Source: Silene latifolia
Lineage: Eukaryota; Streptophyta; Magnoliopsida; Caryophyllales; Caryophyllaceae
Length of the DNA: 64,000 bases
Direction of reading: 5' to 3'
Assembly: GCF_048544455.1 (NCBI RefSeq)
Contig: NC_133538.1
Location: forward strand, 440,446,311-440,510,310
Shown here in pieces: positions 1 through 12,128 of this stretch (its first letter is position 1; each line of letters starts with the position of its first letter). The notes beneath the pieces are model-generated. The model was not told where the DNA came from, did no database searches, and saw only the letters and a program-made list of their open reading frames with translations. A program made the position numbers and the translations under genes.

Positions 1-140
1 TTTCTTAAGAACGCTTTCTTTTGGTCTCCGCACGTCAAGAGTCTAACCTAATAACATCTTCTTTTGGTCTTCTCGTGTAGATCCCATACCTAAGAACATC
101 TTCTTTTGGTCTCCTCACATAGATTCCATTTGGTCAAGGT
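1..140. repeat. Short tandem repeat, 42-43 bp unit, three copies
   Basis: The block TTCTTTTGGTCT recurs at about 16, 59 and 101, each followed by a variable CTCC/CTTC stretch. The copies are imperfect. It lies in the same direction as the internal region of the flanking minus-strand copia element, but whether it belongs to it cannot be told because the window starts here. Confidence 0.6.
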
Positions 141-901
141 TTGTGGCTACATTTACTCCCACTCTATCTTTAGGAAAAATACACTAAATTTCTCCAAAGA
201 TAGCTTTTGAGCCACAAATAATGATGGTGAAGGAGGAAGACATTTCACATGTCAACCTATAGAGATCTATTTGAGAGATATTGAAAAGATAATGTAGACT
301 AGACGTTTTAATTTTGATAGGTGTATCAAATAAGGTTGGTAACGTTACCTAATGTGATTTCAATAACTCAACATAACTTCATAATTGATCTTACACAAGT
401 AACTTGTTACTTTTTAGTCACAATGGCATAAGGAGAATCGAATTCATAGCTTATGTTAATGATTCAATCATTATATTTGTCTATTTGATCAATTTAAGTT
501 GTTAAAATTTTATGCTTCTTGATGCAAGTAGTGTATGATGACAAATTTTAGAACAAATGATACGATAAGTGGAGTGACTTGGGTTGCAAACCAAGTCATT
601 AATATCCAAAATACAACCATTGTTTAAAGGAAACAAACAAATTTCCAAGTCGAACGAGGAAATTAAAAGGAGTTCTAAAATTTCAAAATACAACACGATA
701 ATAAAGACAAAGCAAAATAAGGCTAAGCTTCCATAGATCTAGTACCATAGACGTCTACATATAGCTTTCCTCAAGATCTTTTAGGCTTGCTTGTCTTTGC
801 CTTTGTCCTTGCTTGGATGCCCTAAGTACAATAAAAAGGGTAATCATCACAACTTGTATCAAAATATCAAAGTTGAGATCGAAACAAAAAGATAGAGATA
901 G
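141..901. other. Non-coding stretch downstream of copia gag
   Basis: No coding region is supported. A copia pol would be expected here if the element to the right were complete, but no protease, integrase or RT motif is visible on the minus strand. A short inverted pair (TTTGTGGCT at about 140, AGCCACAAA at about 210) can form a hairpin. Confidence 0.5.
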
Positions 902-1816
902 TTATTTACCTACTGGAACAATCTTTCCAGCTTTGATATCGCCAAGATAATTTGGACAATTCCTCTTCCAATGCCCAACACCATTAAAATAGTGGCATTT
1001 GTCCTCGAAGGAGGCACCCTTTTTGGACTTACAGGAGCTAGCTTCAAAAGCCTTTCCTTTGCCCTTGTTGGGAGTTAGCTTCTTTACCTTATTGCCACTT
1101 TTCTTAAATTTCTCTTTGCTCTTTTGAATAAAGTTGAGCACATCCTTGGTGGTGTTAACATTTAGCCCCACGTCCCTCTCAGCTTGCACAAGCATTTTGT
1201 GCAATTCATCGAGGGAAACTTTCAAGTTTTTCTTATTAAAATTCACCCTGAATTGAACATATGCCTTAACCTTGTTCAAGGAATGAAGAATTCGGTCAAT
1301 GATGAGTTCTTCGGGAATTTCTACCTTTTGCATCTTTAGAGTCTCAACATGCTCCATTAACTTGAGCACATGAGGGCTAACTTTTTGGCCCTCCTTGATA
1401 TTGAGATCGAAAAATGCGGATGCCGCTTCATATTGTATGATCCTTGGAGCTTGTAAAAACATGGTCACAAGCTTCGTACAGATCTCATATGCGGTGCTAA
1501 TCTTTATAGCTCTCCTTTGGAGATCGGCCTCCATAGAGAAGATCAACACATTTTTGATCGCGGCCGACTCCTTTTGGTAAGTCTCATAGGCTTGCCTAGC
1601 GGCGGGGGTAGACCTTGCGGTAGGTAAGGCGGGAGAGGCCTCGGTGAGGTAACGAAGCTTGTCGTCAACCTCCGCGGCCAAACGGAGTTGAGCGTCCCAA
1701 TCAGCGAAGTTGGACCCATTCTTTTCTAATTTACATCGATCCATGAAGGATCGGAGCCAAGAAACATTGGTGAGAGTCGTCGAGCTAGTGTTTGCGGATG
1801 AATTTGGAGTTGTCAT
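902..1816 (-). CDS. Ty1/copia Gag (UBN2/retrotran_gag type) with CCHC zinc knuckle
   Basis: This is an open frame of about 304 residues from the ATG at 1816, which is followed by a Thr/Ser/Asn-rich N-terminus typical of copia Gag. The frame is open to 1873, but the first 19 residues are hydrophobic and unlike Gag, so I prefer the internal start. The middle holds the helical capsid-like region (W-D-A-Q-L-R-L near the start, then a LNIKEGQKVSPHVLKLMEHV segment). The C-terminus is Lys-rich with a zinc knuckle of the form CHYFNGVGHWKRNC (C-x2-C is altered to C-x2-F, then H and C). The protein packages element RNA into cytoplasmic particles. It ends at 902 with no pol fused or visible downstream, so this is either a Gag-only element or a truncated one. 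It lies 2.3 kb downstream of its PBS. Confidence 0.85.
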   Translation of the reverse strand: MTTPNSSANTSSTTLTNVSWLRSFMDRCKLEKNGSNFADWDAQLRLAAEVDDKLRYLTEASPALPTARSTPAARQAYETYQKESAAIKNVLIFSMEADLQRRAIKISTAYEICTKLVTMFLQAPRIIQYEAASAFFDLNIKEGQKVSPHVLKLMEHVETLKMQKVEIPEELIIDRILHSLNKVKAYVQFRVNFNKKNLKVSLDELHKMLVQAERDVGLNVNTTKDVLNFIQKSKEKFKKSGNKVKKLTPNKGKGKAFEASSCKSKKGASFEDKCHYFNGVGHWKRNCPNYLGDIKAGKIVPVGK

Positions 1817-4089
1817 TGCAATTGAGAAAACAATTTTGACTACAAAATAGGAAGTGAAGGAATTAATAAACATTTATCGTTTTAATAATACTTGTGAACA
1901 TTTTAAACAAGTTTTAAGCATTTATATAGTGACCTCTACCCAACTATTATAAATGATCCCAAAATCCAAATTCATATTAACTCGGGCACGGTGAGCCGAT
2001 TCATCCCTAATCAATATAATTCGGTAGATTAACTTTTTAATCGATTCTACTTCTAGAACTCTCGGTCGATAAAATTACTTTAATATTTATCTTAAGCCCA
2101 GAACACATGCGGCTACGGTCGCGAATGCTTCCGTTGAGCTCAATCCAATTTACGATGTAATAAAAATTTACTACCAACTTACCCAATTTAACAAGTTTAG
2201 CACCCCGATGAGCCGAGCCTACTTCCTTATGAAATTGGGACTCATGGTTCTACTATTTGGTAAGGCTAATTCTCAATTATTATTTAGTGAGAGGTCTTGT
2301 CAAATTATAATCTATCTCATTTTAAGTGAACAAAAGCGGTGAACTTCGATAATTATAATTGACAGGGTCGATGACTCGATAAAATATGATATGCATGTGT
2401 AGTTATGGAGATTTGGCTATGCATGCAAGCATATAAAATGAATGCAAAGCAAAGCAATAAAATCCTAGTATGGCCTTCCTAAAAATAGTAAATTTAATAA
2501 ACTATTTACAAATTTGGAAACCAACTACTTGGTCCCTTGAACTTCATTTGGCACACACTTCAAGGCAACACCGTCTTTGTCGGAACGCCTTCCCGAATGG
2601 CACCGTCTTCAAGGAACTTCGGGAAAAATAAATTAAATAACTTTTTTACTTTATACATTATAAAAACAAAAACAAAAAAAATAAAATAAAAGTGATACGA
2701 GATCACAAATAATTACAACCGAATCGATATCCTCATTCATTTCGGGAAATATTAATTAAAACTAAGGCCATACTAAATACAAATTACATAATTCAAAATT
2801 ACATAAAATAAAACATGACATTCATACTAAAAATGCAGCATTAATATATGTATGAAACATGCCATGTGATGTGCCAAATCGCCCTATTTAAGCTAATATC
2901 GTATATTTGGTCCGGTTTTATGGATAGTTGCGATTATTAACTTATTAAAATCACACAATATTACATAAATCAAATCTATGTCCAAGTTAATTACCCCAAC
3001 TGTTTTAGGACTCAAAAATTTAGTCTTCACTAAATATTTGACAATACTTCAACTTGATATTCTATTATTGCTAATTAAACATCTTTTAATCATAAAAATA
3101 AATAAATAATTCCCAATAAGTCATAAAAATTCGAAAATTTCAAAATCATGATTTTGTATATTCTGAAAAATTTCCAACATTCCAAAATTTTAATAAAAGT
3201 TGCCCATAGAATATCTTTAATTTACTTCACAAATAAATCGCATAATACATAACTTCAACATTTTAATTCCAAATTAAACATAAAAATTATAAAAAATCAA
3301 AATTAAAATTTTGAATATTCTATAGAAATTTCCAAAACCTGGAAATGACAAATTTTCAAGCCCCCATAAATCGTATTTACAATTATGACTATTTAAAGTT
3401 GCTATTTATCAATTTTATTATATAAAAATCAATAATCACCCAAATCAAATGAAATTTGACATGCAACTTTAGATCTGATGTTCATATTATATATAAAATA
3501 TTGAAAAAAAATTCATATCATAAAATTCATTTTAGCTATTTTTGCTAAAATAGTCACTATTTATGTGATTTTTACATCTAAAAATCATAAATCATGCAAA
3601 ATAAAACCATTTTACCTAAAAATTTACATATAGTGTGTAAATATTGCATGCGACAACATACTAAAATTTCATGGGCAGAGACGAAGTCTAACTAATTTTA
3701 ACCAAAATACCTTTATTTAATCCATTTTTATCATGTAAAAATCATAAATCATGCAATATAAAACACTTTTATACAAAATTTTACATACTATAAGTAAAAT
3801 ATGCTTGTGAGGTCGTTTAAAAATTTCAAAGTCATAATCATAGTCTAACTTATTTTAGTATTTTAAAAGTCATTTTACTAAATAAAATGTAATAAAAATA
3901 CTAAAATTAAATTAATGAGCAGTAAAAATTCCATAAATCATCAAAATGACCTAAAATCGATTTAGTATCAGAATGTTAATCATGCAAAATTTCGTGGCCT
4001 TTATCTTCATAAATCACAAAATATTAGTTTTATTTAAGTTACATATAACTCGAAAAAACTATAAATCGATTATGCATACAACAACCATT
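1817..4089 (-). other. Long AT-rich leader of the copia element
   Basis: This is the interval between the PBS and gag, about 2.3 kb, which is long for copia. It is very AT-rich, with many short runs of the type CATAAATCATGCAAAATA repeated loosely between 3500 and 3960. I see no convincing reading frame. Confidence 0.5.
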
Positions 4090-4101
4090 GCTCTGATACC
4101 A
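4090..4101 (-). promoter_or_regulatory. Primer binding site, initiator tRNA-Met
   Basis: On the minus strand the sequence reads TGGTATCAGAGC, the standard plant copia/chromovirus PBS complementary to the 3' end of initiator tRNA-Met. It starts 2 bp from the LTR end, which fixes the element's orientation as minus. Confidence 0.9.
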
Positions 4102-4103
4102 AT

Positions 4104-5341
4104 TGTAGGATTCATAAACCTCTTATTAGACATTTCTAGTAACTATATAAATTTAGTTTAGTCATAAACTAATTAGATCTTATGCATGCATAACAAAATA
4201 ATACAAAGTAAGAAGAAAACGATCTACTTACAATGAGGGCCGAATGGTTATACTAATTTGGACACCTTCCAAATTAGTCTTCTTAAGAAAATCCTAGTGC
4301 TCCAAAGATGAACTTAGATCCAATATTAGAATCTACTCCTCAAGGATTTGTACCAAGATAACCCTCTTAAACAAATACTAATTTATTACTAGTAATCAGT
4401 ATATGTGCCCTAAATTTATTACTAGTAATTCGTATTAGTGATTTTGTGAGTTTTTACTTCTTAAGTGTTCTAAACAAAAAGAGAGAATTTACAAATTACT
4501 CATGTTTTTGTTAAGTAAGAATGACCAAAAATAAGACGAGAAAATTCTTCTTATTTTCTAGGTGGATGGGTAGCATGGGGAAGAAGGCCCAATGCATGCT
4601 CAAGTTTGTTCTTCTCAAGATTTAGGCTTGCATGCCTATCATTAGTAGGGTATGATTGTGTTTTTTTAATTAAATGAACAAAACACAACCAACCTTCCAT
4701 ACCCCTTATTTACACGGCACCTATGAGTTAAAAGGGTCCATTTTAAGTTTGTCATATGTCAATTTGTGTAGTGTGACATATTGGACATGTTACTAGACTT
4801 GTTATTTAATAATGCATTTTTAACTTATTAAAAATCTTTATATAAACAAAATAAATCACATACAAAAATTAACTAGTAATTCATGATTACAAGAACTCAA
4901 AATGGAATTATAAATCACAACAACTTGTATTTATAATAAATCATTCATTCTTATTTTAATTGTTTCATAAACAATAATTAAACCTAATTAATAAAACAAT
5001 TTTACATTACTTAGAACGAATCTTATTTAATCGAATTACAATAAGATACGAATTCTCACTCACAAAATCATTCGTTCAATTTTAAGGAATTAATTAACTT
5101 GTATCAACATACAATTAATTAATTAATTAATCAATTACGAGAGTTACCCTAGAGGTATGGCCTTAAGGGATCAACTGATCACCACCGTCATACGACAGTA
5201 ATGTCAAACTCTAGTCAGCCAATCATTACCGATTAATGTGGATCAGTTGACAATAAAATATTACTTTCCCTCATGCATTCTTATTAAGAGATTTAAACAT
5301 GTGATCGCATTATGGTCGAGGACACTTAGCTTACTCCAACA
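4104..5341 (-). repeat. 5' LTR of the copia element
   Basis: On the minus strand the LTR begins TGTTGGAGTAAGC at 5341 and ends GAATCCTACA at 4104, next to the PBS. Length is 1238 bp with TG...CA ends. The 3' LTR is outside the window, so identity and TSD cannot be checked. It abuts Tat-type leader sequence at 5342, so the copia element probably inserted into that element. Confidence 0.85.
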
Positions 5342-8220
5342 CTAAAATATGGCGTAAAAGTATATATAAAATGAACAGATCACATAGTAATTCACATAGC
5401 AAATTTGAAGACAAAATTTGATTTTGAATTTTCGAAAGTCGGGATTATCGAAAAAAGGTTGATTGTTTTGAAATGATTGAGATTCAAAAGACTTGGATTT
5501 GAATTTTGAAAGGGTTTGAAATTTGAATTTGAAAGTTGAAATATTCGAATTCGATTTCAAATGAGGCTGGAAATTTAAATTTTCCAAACGTTTGACTTGT
5601 ACTTGGATGATTTGAAATTCGAGAGACCAGATGACTCTTGATGACTCGGGTATTTGACATTTGAAACTGATTGGGGTTGACTCGACTTGTGACAAAACCC
5701 CATTGACAAACAGATTCCTAAGTGTGTAGTAACCTTAGCTAAGACGACTAAAAGACGACGTGAATCGAAGGCGAAAGGTATCATAATTTCCTATGCAAGT
5801 CTTTCTTTGAACGCGGACCATATCAAGTCGAACATCTTTCCCAACACCGTCATATAAAGCTCATTCTTAAACCTGACGATTACTCATCTGAATCTAGATC
5901 CTCATCCTAACCTAAATCGAATACTAAGACTGACTCGGTTGAAGGTGACTTGATTTGGACTTGGTTAAAACCCGTAAGAAATCGACAAGATGAATGGTGG
6001 ATGGGTTGAATTCTCTTAAGAGGGATTGCCTACGTATCTGGGGTTGGTGTAAAGGCTTGGATGCTTTGGGATGTGGAGCTTGGTAATAAGGGGTTTAAAT
6101 GGTGAACCATCACTCTGAAGGTATGTTTTGTGGTGCTTAGGCTAATGGGTTATGGTTGCTGATGCGGTTGGAAATGGTGTCTCGGGTTTGATGGAACCTG
6201 ATTGCCAATGGGTTGGAAAATGATGTGGGTTCAAACTTTCATGTCTGGATCCTAAAAGCTTAGGTGTAATGACACAAGCTAGATGAATCCTCAAAAATCG
6301 ATCTTGACTATTTCCCTATGACTGTCTCGACAAGGACTTAGGTGTATGGAAGGCTATCGATTGTGTTATGTGACCGTTCTAGCTTTTCATTTTGAATTTG
6401 GTAGCAAGTGTTTGATATTTTGCTTCTATTTTGCTGTTGACTCCTTGGCTTTTGAAAAGGTGCTATTCACACGACTCTTGGGTTTTGATTTAGCCATTGT
6501 TTTTTGGCTTTTGAAAGTATGATTTTTGAAATTTGTTTTTCCCTTTTCTTTGCTTTTGCTTCTTTTTTTTTCCTTTTTTTTTCTTTTTATTTGGACTTGT
6601 CAATTGATTTGGGTCATTCTAACATTTTGCGTAAGAAACAAGTCGGTCTTTTCTCTTTTCGAGATAGGATGATTTTGTGGGGAATGGGCTTGCCTTCCGT
6701 CATAGATATAAGAAACAGAGAGAAAGTTCGGGTTCATCATAGTATCGTCTAAGGGCTTTTCTTTAAGCATTGGTTCTGATGGAGGTTTTCTACCGCCAGA
6801 CATGGAACTGGTAAATGAAACAAACATGGGATTCAAATGTATCTTACCATTTACAATGAGACATACTTTTTTCCCAGGGATGCCTTTGAGTGTGTTGTGT
6901 ATTTTGAATTGATTTTGATTGAAATGAGATGAAAATCAGAACAATTTCATTGATACAAAACGAGTTTGATATGACTATAGGAAAACAAATCTTAGACTCG
7001 ACTTGGACTAAGACTCAAATGAAAATTCCGACTTGTAACCGTCAACCTCGGTTTTGAACTTTCCTTTTTTCAAGAGTCAACTCAGATGTTCGATTTGAAA
7101 GTTGGCCCACTTTTGCAACTCGGTTTGATTCGGGAAGAAACTATGTGACTCGGGTTGACAGAGTTTCGCAATACTCGTAAACTGACAAAGGTTTCACTCT
7201 ACTTAACAACTCTGGATGTAAATGAACTGGACCGGATTGGGCATGATTACACTCCAGAATGAACAACATGGTCTTAGACCCAAATAGACATCGACTTGAC
7301 AACAGATTCGACTCATGTTTTGACTTAGACATTGACTTGGTTTAGACTTGACTCGACAATAAGTTCGACTTACAATTTGACTCATACAAAGACTTGGCTT
7401 AGACTCGACCTAGACAAGACTTAGTGTGACTAACCCGTGCCTGGACCAACATGGACCATAGGTTCGTGAAAAATGTCCCATGTGTTCTAGGGGATACATT
7501 TTCGCGGTTCGACTCGAACCAACTGGTCGACATATATGTCCCGAACCCAAAAGAAGCTCCGTGACCCAAGTGGGTCGTGTACTAGCCTAAGACATGGTTC
7601 ACTTGAACTTAAGACATGGCTAAGACCTTGACTAAAAAAATGTTTCATGTTTGGGTTTGGTTTGACAATTTGAAAACGGTTTTCGAAAATGAGAGGATTG
7701 ATTAAGATGAGGGTTAAAATGGGCAGCATGCCGGCTATAAAAGGCTTATTTTGGTCGAAAATTCTAATCCTAAACTTTGGCGGTATCCTGACTTTAAAAC
7801 ATAGTTTTTTGAAAAGGGCTAGTTTAAAAGATGGTTTTGAAAATTGACTTGAATTTTTGAAAACTTCATTGACACGAGAACACATAGCAAGTAGTCATTC
7901 GCATACTAGCATGAATGCATGAGCCTATACTCGACAAAGTCTCACTCGGTCATGTAAATTGGGTCTATGCCAATGATCCCACTTCATAAAAAAGGCCAAG
8001 TCCCCCATAAGCCCATAGCAATATGGTAGAACAAGTACTTGGAGATTCAGTAAAGGCCACCTTGGTACTTAAACCAGGTATAATGGACGTCATCTCTTTA
8101 CCTTGAAATCGACCCAAGGGGAGATGGTCCGAACCTAAAGTCTCAATTGGGTTATCCATGCATATGAAACAAATACTAATTCATTCGGTTAGCCATCATT
8201 TAACTTTTGAAGTTACTCTA
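5342..8220 (-). mobile_element. Leader/internal region of a Tat/Ogre-like gypsy element
   Basis: This runs leftwards from the tRNA-Arg-type PBS. It is rich in GACTCG and TTCGACTT-like words. Open frames of 120-130 codons on the minus strand (5342-5695, 7487-7885) have no recognisable domain. Tat-lineage elements have long leaders before gag, so a kilobase-scale leader is expected. Assignment rests on the PBS and on the LTR next to it, not on proteins. Confidence 0.5.
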
Positions 8221-8239
8221 ATCCCAAGCGGATTCGCCA
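8221..8239 (-). promoter_or_regulatory. Primer binding site, tRNA-Arg type
   Basis: The minus strand reads TGGCGAATCCGCTTGGGAT. It matches the complement of a plant tRNA-Arg 3' end (CGACTCCGCTGGGG after TGG) with a few mismatches. A tRNA-Arg primer is characteristic of Ogre/Tat elements. It sits 3 bp from a TG that begins the LTR on the plus strand. Confidence 0.65.
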
Positions 8240-8242
8240 AAA

Positions 8243-8860
8243 TGTGGATGTGAGAATTTGATAATTCACAGGGGTTTTGAAAAAAGAGTCGCCACCAAGT
8301 TTTAAGGAAAACTCCGAAACCGGTTTAGAGAAAAGGATTCGTGTGTAGGTACGTGTTAGGAACTCTGTTAATAAGACATCTAACTCCGCCTGTCGCAATG
8401 ATGGCCTCTACTTAGAAAAATAATGGCTAGTCGAATGAATTGTATTTGTTGAAGTGCAAACAACGTTTTAACCCTAACATGTGAATTGATTTCATTGTCG
8501 ATTTAATGCATGTATTAAACTACTTTGTCAAAGTTGTTTGAACATATGAAATTCATTAGATATTCTAACTAACATGATCAAACACACAAGAGAGGGATAA
8601 GATGTATTCTTACTCTTAGCATAAGACGGATTAACACACGTTAATTATTAGTTAAGACACAACACGAATTAATAACAATAGTAATTAAAATCTAAATTTG
8701 ATAAAACAAATTAAACTAAAATTAAACACATATTATCAAATAAGAAGAACAAATTAAAACACATAAACTCGGATGACACCAACGCTTTGATCTAGAATTT
8801 CAGATCTGGCCCGTGCATTGCCTGGGTTTTTCACAAATACTATGTTAATTATAAAACAAA
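8243..8860 (-). repeat. Tat/Ogre-like LTR, segment 1 (U5 side)
   Basis: The plus strand begins TGTGGATGTGAGAATTTG and includes AGAGTCGCCACC at about 8285, a stretch I associate from memory with Ogre/Retand-type LTRs. The segment stops at the Helitron at 8861 and resumes at 9432. Confidence 0.6.
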
Positions 8861-9431
8861 TCTCCTATCTCCTAAAATAATAGGTAATCTCACAATTTTT
8901 CCCTTCAAAAAGCATCTTCTTAAATAAGGAACTAATTAATTAATTGGATTTACTAAAAAAGAAAACTAATAATTATATTTTATTTCGTTAACTTATTATC
9001 TTTTCATTAAAATTAATCTTTTTTCACTAAGGTCTAAACTATAATCTCTTACTTATTTAAAATATATAAAATTTTAAATTGCTAAATATTTTATTGGTTA
9101 TAGTATTTGAGAATGACTTAACCCATAGTCGTATAAAAATAACTGAAAATCACTATTATTACTTTCGTGACAAAAAAAATTAAGAGAATTTAAAAATTGA
9201 AATCACTAGCTTTGTGGTATAAAAAATATTTTCATTAAAATACATTTCACTACTTCAGCACATTACTCAATTCTCTTGATTAATTGTCAGTTACAACTTT
9301 TTTTTTTCTCAAATAAAGCAAAATACAAAGACGAGAACTATAAACAATTAATGAGATACCACCAATATATAAGTATAATTTATTAAAAAAAACATATATA
9401 TCGTGCATTTATTGCACGGGGTCTAAACTAG
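8861..9431 (+). mobile_element. Small non-autonomous Helitron
   Basis: The 571-bp segment begins TCTCCTATCTCCTAAAATAA, a plant-Helitron-like 5'-TC end, and finishes with CTAG at 9428-9431. Eleven bases before CTAG is a hairpin, CGTGCA-TTTAT-TGCACG (about 9402-9418). The flanking bases are A at 8860 and T at 9432, the host AT dinucleotide expected for Helitron insertion. No coding capacity. Removing it rejoins AT-rich LTR sequence. Confidence 0.75.
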
Positions 9432-9655
9432 TACTAAATCAACGAAATAAAATTACGAAAATTAACCTAAATTAAAACTATAAATTATAAATCTAGAAAA
9501 TCATTACAAATAAATTTTTACATAATTAAAATCAAATAAACACAAATTAGATCTAATTACGTGTTAAGTAATCTTTTAAACAAACTATACATGCAAGAAA
9601 TAATGAGACATACACCATGGCAAATCTAATAAGAATTTCATTCTAATTAATTTAA
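9432..9655 (-). repeat. Tat/Ogre-like LTR, segment 2
   Basis: AT-rich continuation between the Helitron and the MULE. Its last 9 bases, TTAATTTAA (9647-9655), are the MULE target-site copy. It resumes at 22642. Confidence 0.5.
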
Positions 9656-9706
9656 CATTAGGTCTCTTAAGAAACTGTCTTTCATTAACTTATTGATAGA
9701 CGACCC
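9656..9706 (+). repeat. MULE left terminal inverted repeat
   Basis: It aligns in register with the reverse complement of 22582-22632. After the first 8 bases most differences are transitions. The core CTGTCTTTCATTAACTTATT pairs with CCGTCTCTCAATAAGTTAGT at the other end. Confidence 0.85.
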
Positions 9707-9914
9707 ATTAGATCAGCTTTGGTATGAGGTGAATGTAACGGGTTATATTAAATGAGCATTATTTTCTTTAAAAAAAAAGAAACAAGATAGAGAATATCGT
9801 ATCCCACGAAATCAGCAGTGTAATCTCTCAAACTTCCCATAATTAACTTCTTCTTTTCCATACCTAGAAATTCAAAAATTATTCTGCCCAAAAATTTAAA
9901 TCCTACTACAAACA

Positions 9915-10677
9915 ATGAGGAAGAAAACTACTGCAAGAAGCCCTATCAAGCCCGCGTCGAAGAAAAGAGTGAAATTCGTATTTGGTATGTAATATATATG
10001 TTTAATTGGATTAATATTGTACCATAATCTATTATTTGTTTGTTGTTTACACTTGATTTTTTACCATTTTCTTAGATCGATTGGGATTAATTTATTTTTA
10101 ACCATGTTTAATTCCTATTTGGTAGCGTCCGTTGTGTGGTAATCTCAGGATTTGGATTAATTGAATTGGGTCAATAGTCCCTGCTAGTTTTTTCGCTTGA
10201 ACCCGTTTTGTAAAGGAGATCATTTTTTTTTTCTGGATTGATGATTAGATGACGGATTATATTGTAATTGTTACCCTTTATTTTGATACCATTGTAATAC
10301 GATCTTTGTATATGTGTTCCATGATTTTGTTCCAATTATTCATTTCAGAGAAGGGGGAAAGCTCTAAAGGGCCGGTCGAAAATGTTGACGTGACCGAAAT
10401 AATAGGAACCGAAGTTTGTAATACATGGGGTGTTAGGGGCAAGCTGAGCTCTAGTAATGCTCAGGTTTGTGGCCCGGTTGACGATGTGGTAGATGAGCAA
10501 CCGGTTCAAACTACAACGAGGTTTATGTCCCATTCTTTGTTACACGATATAAGCATAATTTTTTTTGAAGGATGTACAAAGTACCATGTTTGTTCATTTT
10601 TAGTGCGACATGGGATAAATTTGGTGGATTTTACCACAATGACAATTTGTACTCCAATATTCCTCTTTCGTACCTAG
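9915..10677 (+). pseudogene. 5' exons of the MULE accessory gene
   Basis: Exon 1 (9915-9984) starts with ATG and encodes 23 mostly basic residues, MRKKTTARSPIKPASKKRVK and so on, a likely nuclear localisation signal. It ends at a good donor, G|GTATGT. Exon 2 begins at 10349 after a pyrimidine-rich stretch ending CAG. Joining in phase 1 gives an uninterrupted frame (EKGESSKGPVENVDVTE and onward) to about 10675. The end of exon 2 is uncertain; a GT near 10503 is possible. The next recognisable exon is at 16680, so the intervening repeat-rich DNA, now with copia inside, would be an intron. Confidence 0.55.
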
Positions 10678-11094
10678 TCGATTTGTAATGTATTTGTTTT
10701 AGTTATGTACCTAATTACATTAGTACCATTCTATTGATCATTTTGTACCTATTTAACTTGATTATTGAAGTGTTGATTATTTGTGCTGTGATTTTTATGC
10801 TTTGTACCTTTTTTGAATCCATTGATGTATATAGAGGAAAGCCAATGACTATTGTACCGTACCATGCGGAAATGTGTATCTATGTATCATCAATTCGGTA
10901 GTATAAAACATTTGTCTTCTATTTGTTTCATTTAGTACCTATTCGATGTTTAAATGTTCCTGTTTTACTTTTTGCCTTTGATTTGTATTGAACTTGTTTA
11001 ACTTTTGTACCTATCTATAAAATTACCATACTACTTAGCATGTTGTACCTATGTACATTGAAAATGTTAGTGTTTATGATTTTTATTTTTATTT
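10678..11094 (+). repeat. GTACCT-rich degenerate tandem repeat, left part
   Basis: It contains repeated TTTGTACCTAT, CATCAAT..GTAGTATAAAACATTTGT and TTGTATTGAACTTGTT blocks that recur at 15771-16679. The two parts were one array before copia inserted at 11095. Confidence 0.7.
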
Positions 11095-11354
11095 TTTTGA
11101 GTTTGTGCCTTGATTCTGTTAGTCGCCGCTTCGAACGACTATGCGGGAGTAATATATAAACTCTCTAAGCCTCTACCTAGTAGTCATGCTTATCATATCG
11201 TCTGAATCTGTAATTTGAAAACTCCTCACATATCAATAAAACTCTCTCCCTTCTATCCTGTGGACGTAGCTAACACACCGTTAGTGAACCACGTAAATCA
11301 GTGCGTTTGTCTTTTATTGTTCTTTATTTGTTCTTTCTTGCTTTTGTTATAACA
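11095..11354 (+). repeat. 5' LTR of nested copia
   Basis: By alignment with the 3' LTR it starts at 11095, where TGTTGAG has become TTTTGAG. It ends TTATAACA at 11354. Confidence 0.85.
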
Positions 11355-11357
11355 AAC

Positions 11358-11370
11358 TGGTATTAGAGCC
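11358..11370 (+). promoter_or_regulatory. PBS of nested copia
   Basis: TGGTATTAGAGCC differs by one base from the initiator-tRNA-Met PBS TGGTATCAGAGC(C). It starts 3 bp after the LTR. Confidence 0.85.
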
Positions 11371-11386
11371 TTCGGCTTCCTGACCA

Positions 11387-11998
11387 GTGAGAAAGATGTC
11401 GGCGATGAACATAAAGATCGATCGCTTTACCGGGAGAAATACCTTTAGTCTGTGGCAGATCAAGATGCGGGCTCTGTTGAAGCAACAAGGGTTGTGGGCG
11501 CCGCTTCAAAAGAAGCAGGAAGGCGCAGCCGTCGTTGCCGTCACTGCTGAGATGGGCAGTTTGGAGGAGAAGGCACATTCAACAATTATGTTGTGTCTTG
11601 CTGATGATATCATCACTGAAGTTGCGGAGGAAGATACCACCGCATGTCTTTGGGCAAAGCTCGAAAGTCTTTATATGACGAAGTCTTTGACCAATAAGTT
11701 ACTTCTGAAGCAACGTTTGTTCAGTCTGAGACTGCAGGAAGGTACGCGTCTTCGAGATCATTTATATCAGTTAAACACAAATTTACTAGAACTGCGTAAT
11801 ATTGATGTTAAGGTAGAAGATGAGGATGTCGCATTAATTTTGTTAGTTTCTTTACCATTGTCGTATGAGAATTTTGTAGAGTCTTTTATTATGGGTAAAG
11901 ATATTGTATCTCTAGAAGATGTTAGGTCGCTCTTCATACTAGATAACTGCGCCATAAGGCGGCTGGTACAGATACAGACAATCAGGCTGCAGGGTTAG
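11387..11998 (+). pseudogene. Copia Gag, frameshifted at its C-terminus
   Basis: Two near starts exist (11387 and 11402, the latter giving MNIKIDRFTGRN). The FTGRN..LWQIKMRALL block is the classic Tnt1-like Gag N-terminus, followed by a UBN2-like region (LWAKLESLY, LKQRLFSLRLQEGT). The frame stops at 11998, but homology continues in another frame into a Gly/Ser-rich linker and the zinc knuckle CNYCKGKGHWKLDC at about 12129-12170. A frameshift therefore lies at roughly 11940-11990. Confidence 0.85.
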
Positions 11999-12128
11999 TA
12001 GCCATCGGGGGTTATGGACAGGGAAATTCGGGGAAGAGAAATTATAAGAAGCCTTCTTATTCGGGTTCTTTTAATTCTGCTGGTACTTCTGGTACTTATG
12101 TTTCTAAGGGTCATAAACCTACTGATGT

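Noticed and set aside
6504..6752. Phe-rich plus-strand frame
   Set aside because: Produced by a T-rich simple-sequence stretch; no start context or homology.
8811..8826. GCCCGTGCATTGCCTGGG, similar to a Helitron 3' hairpin
   Set aside because: No CTRR end follows, and it lies outside the well-defined Helitron at 8861-9431.
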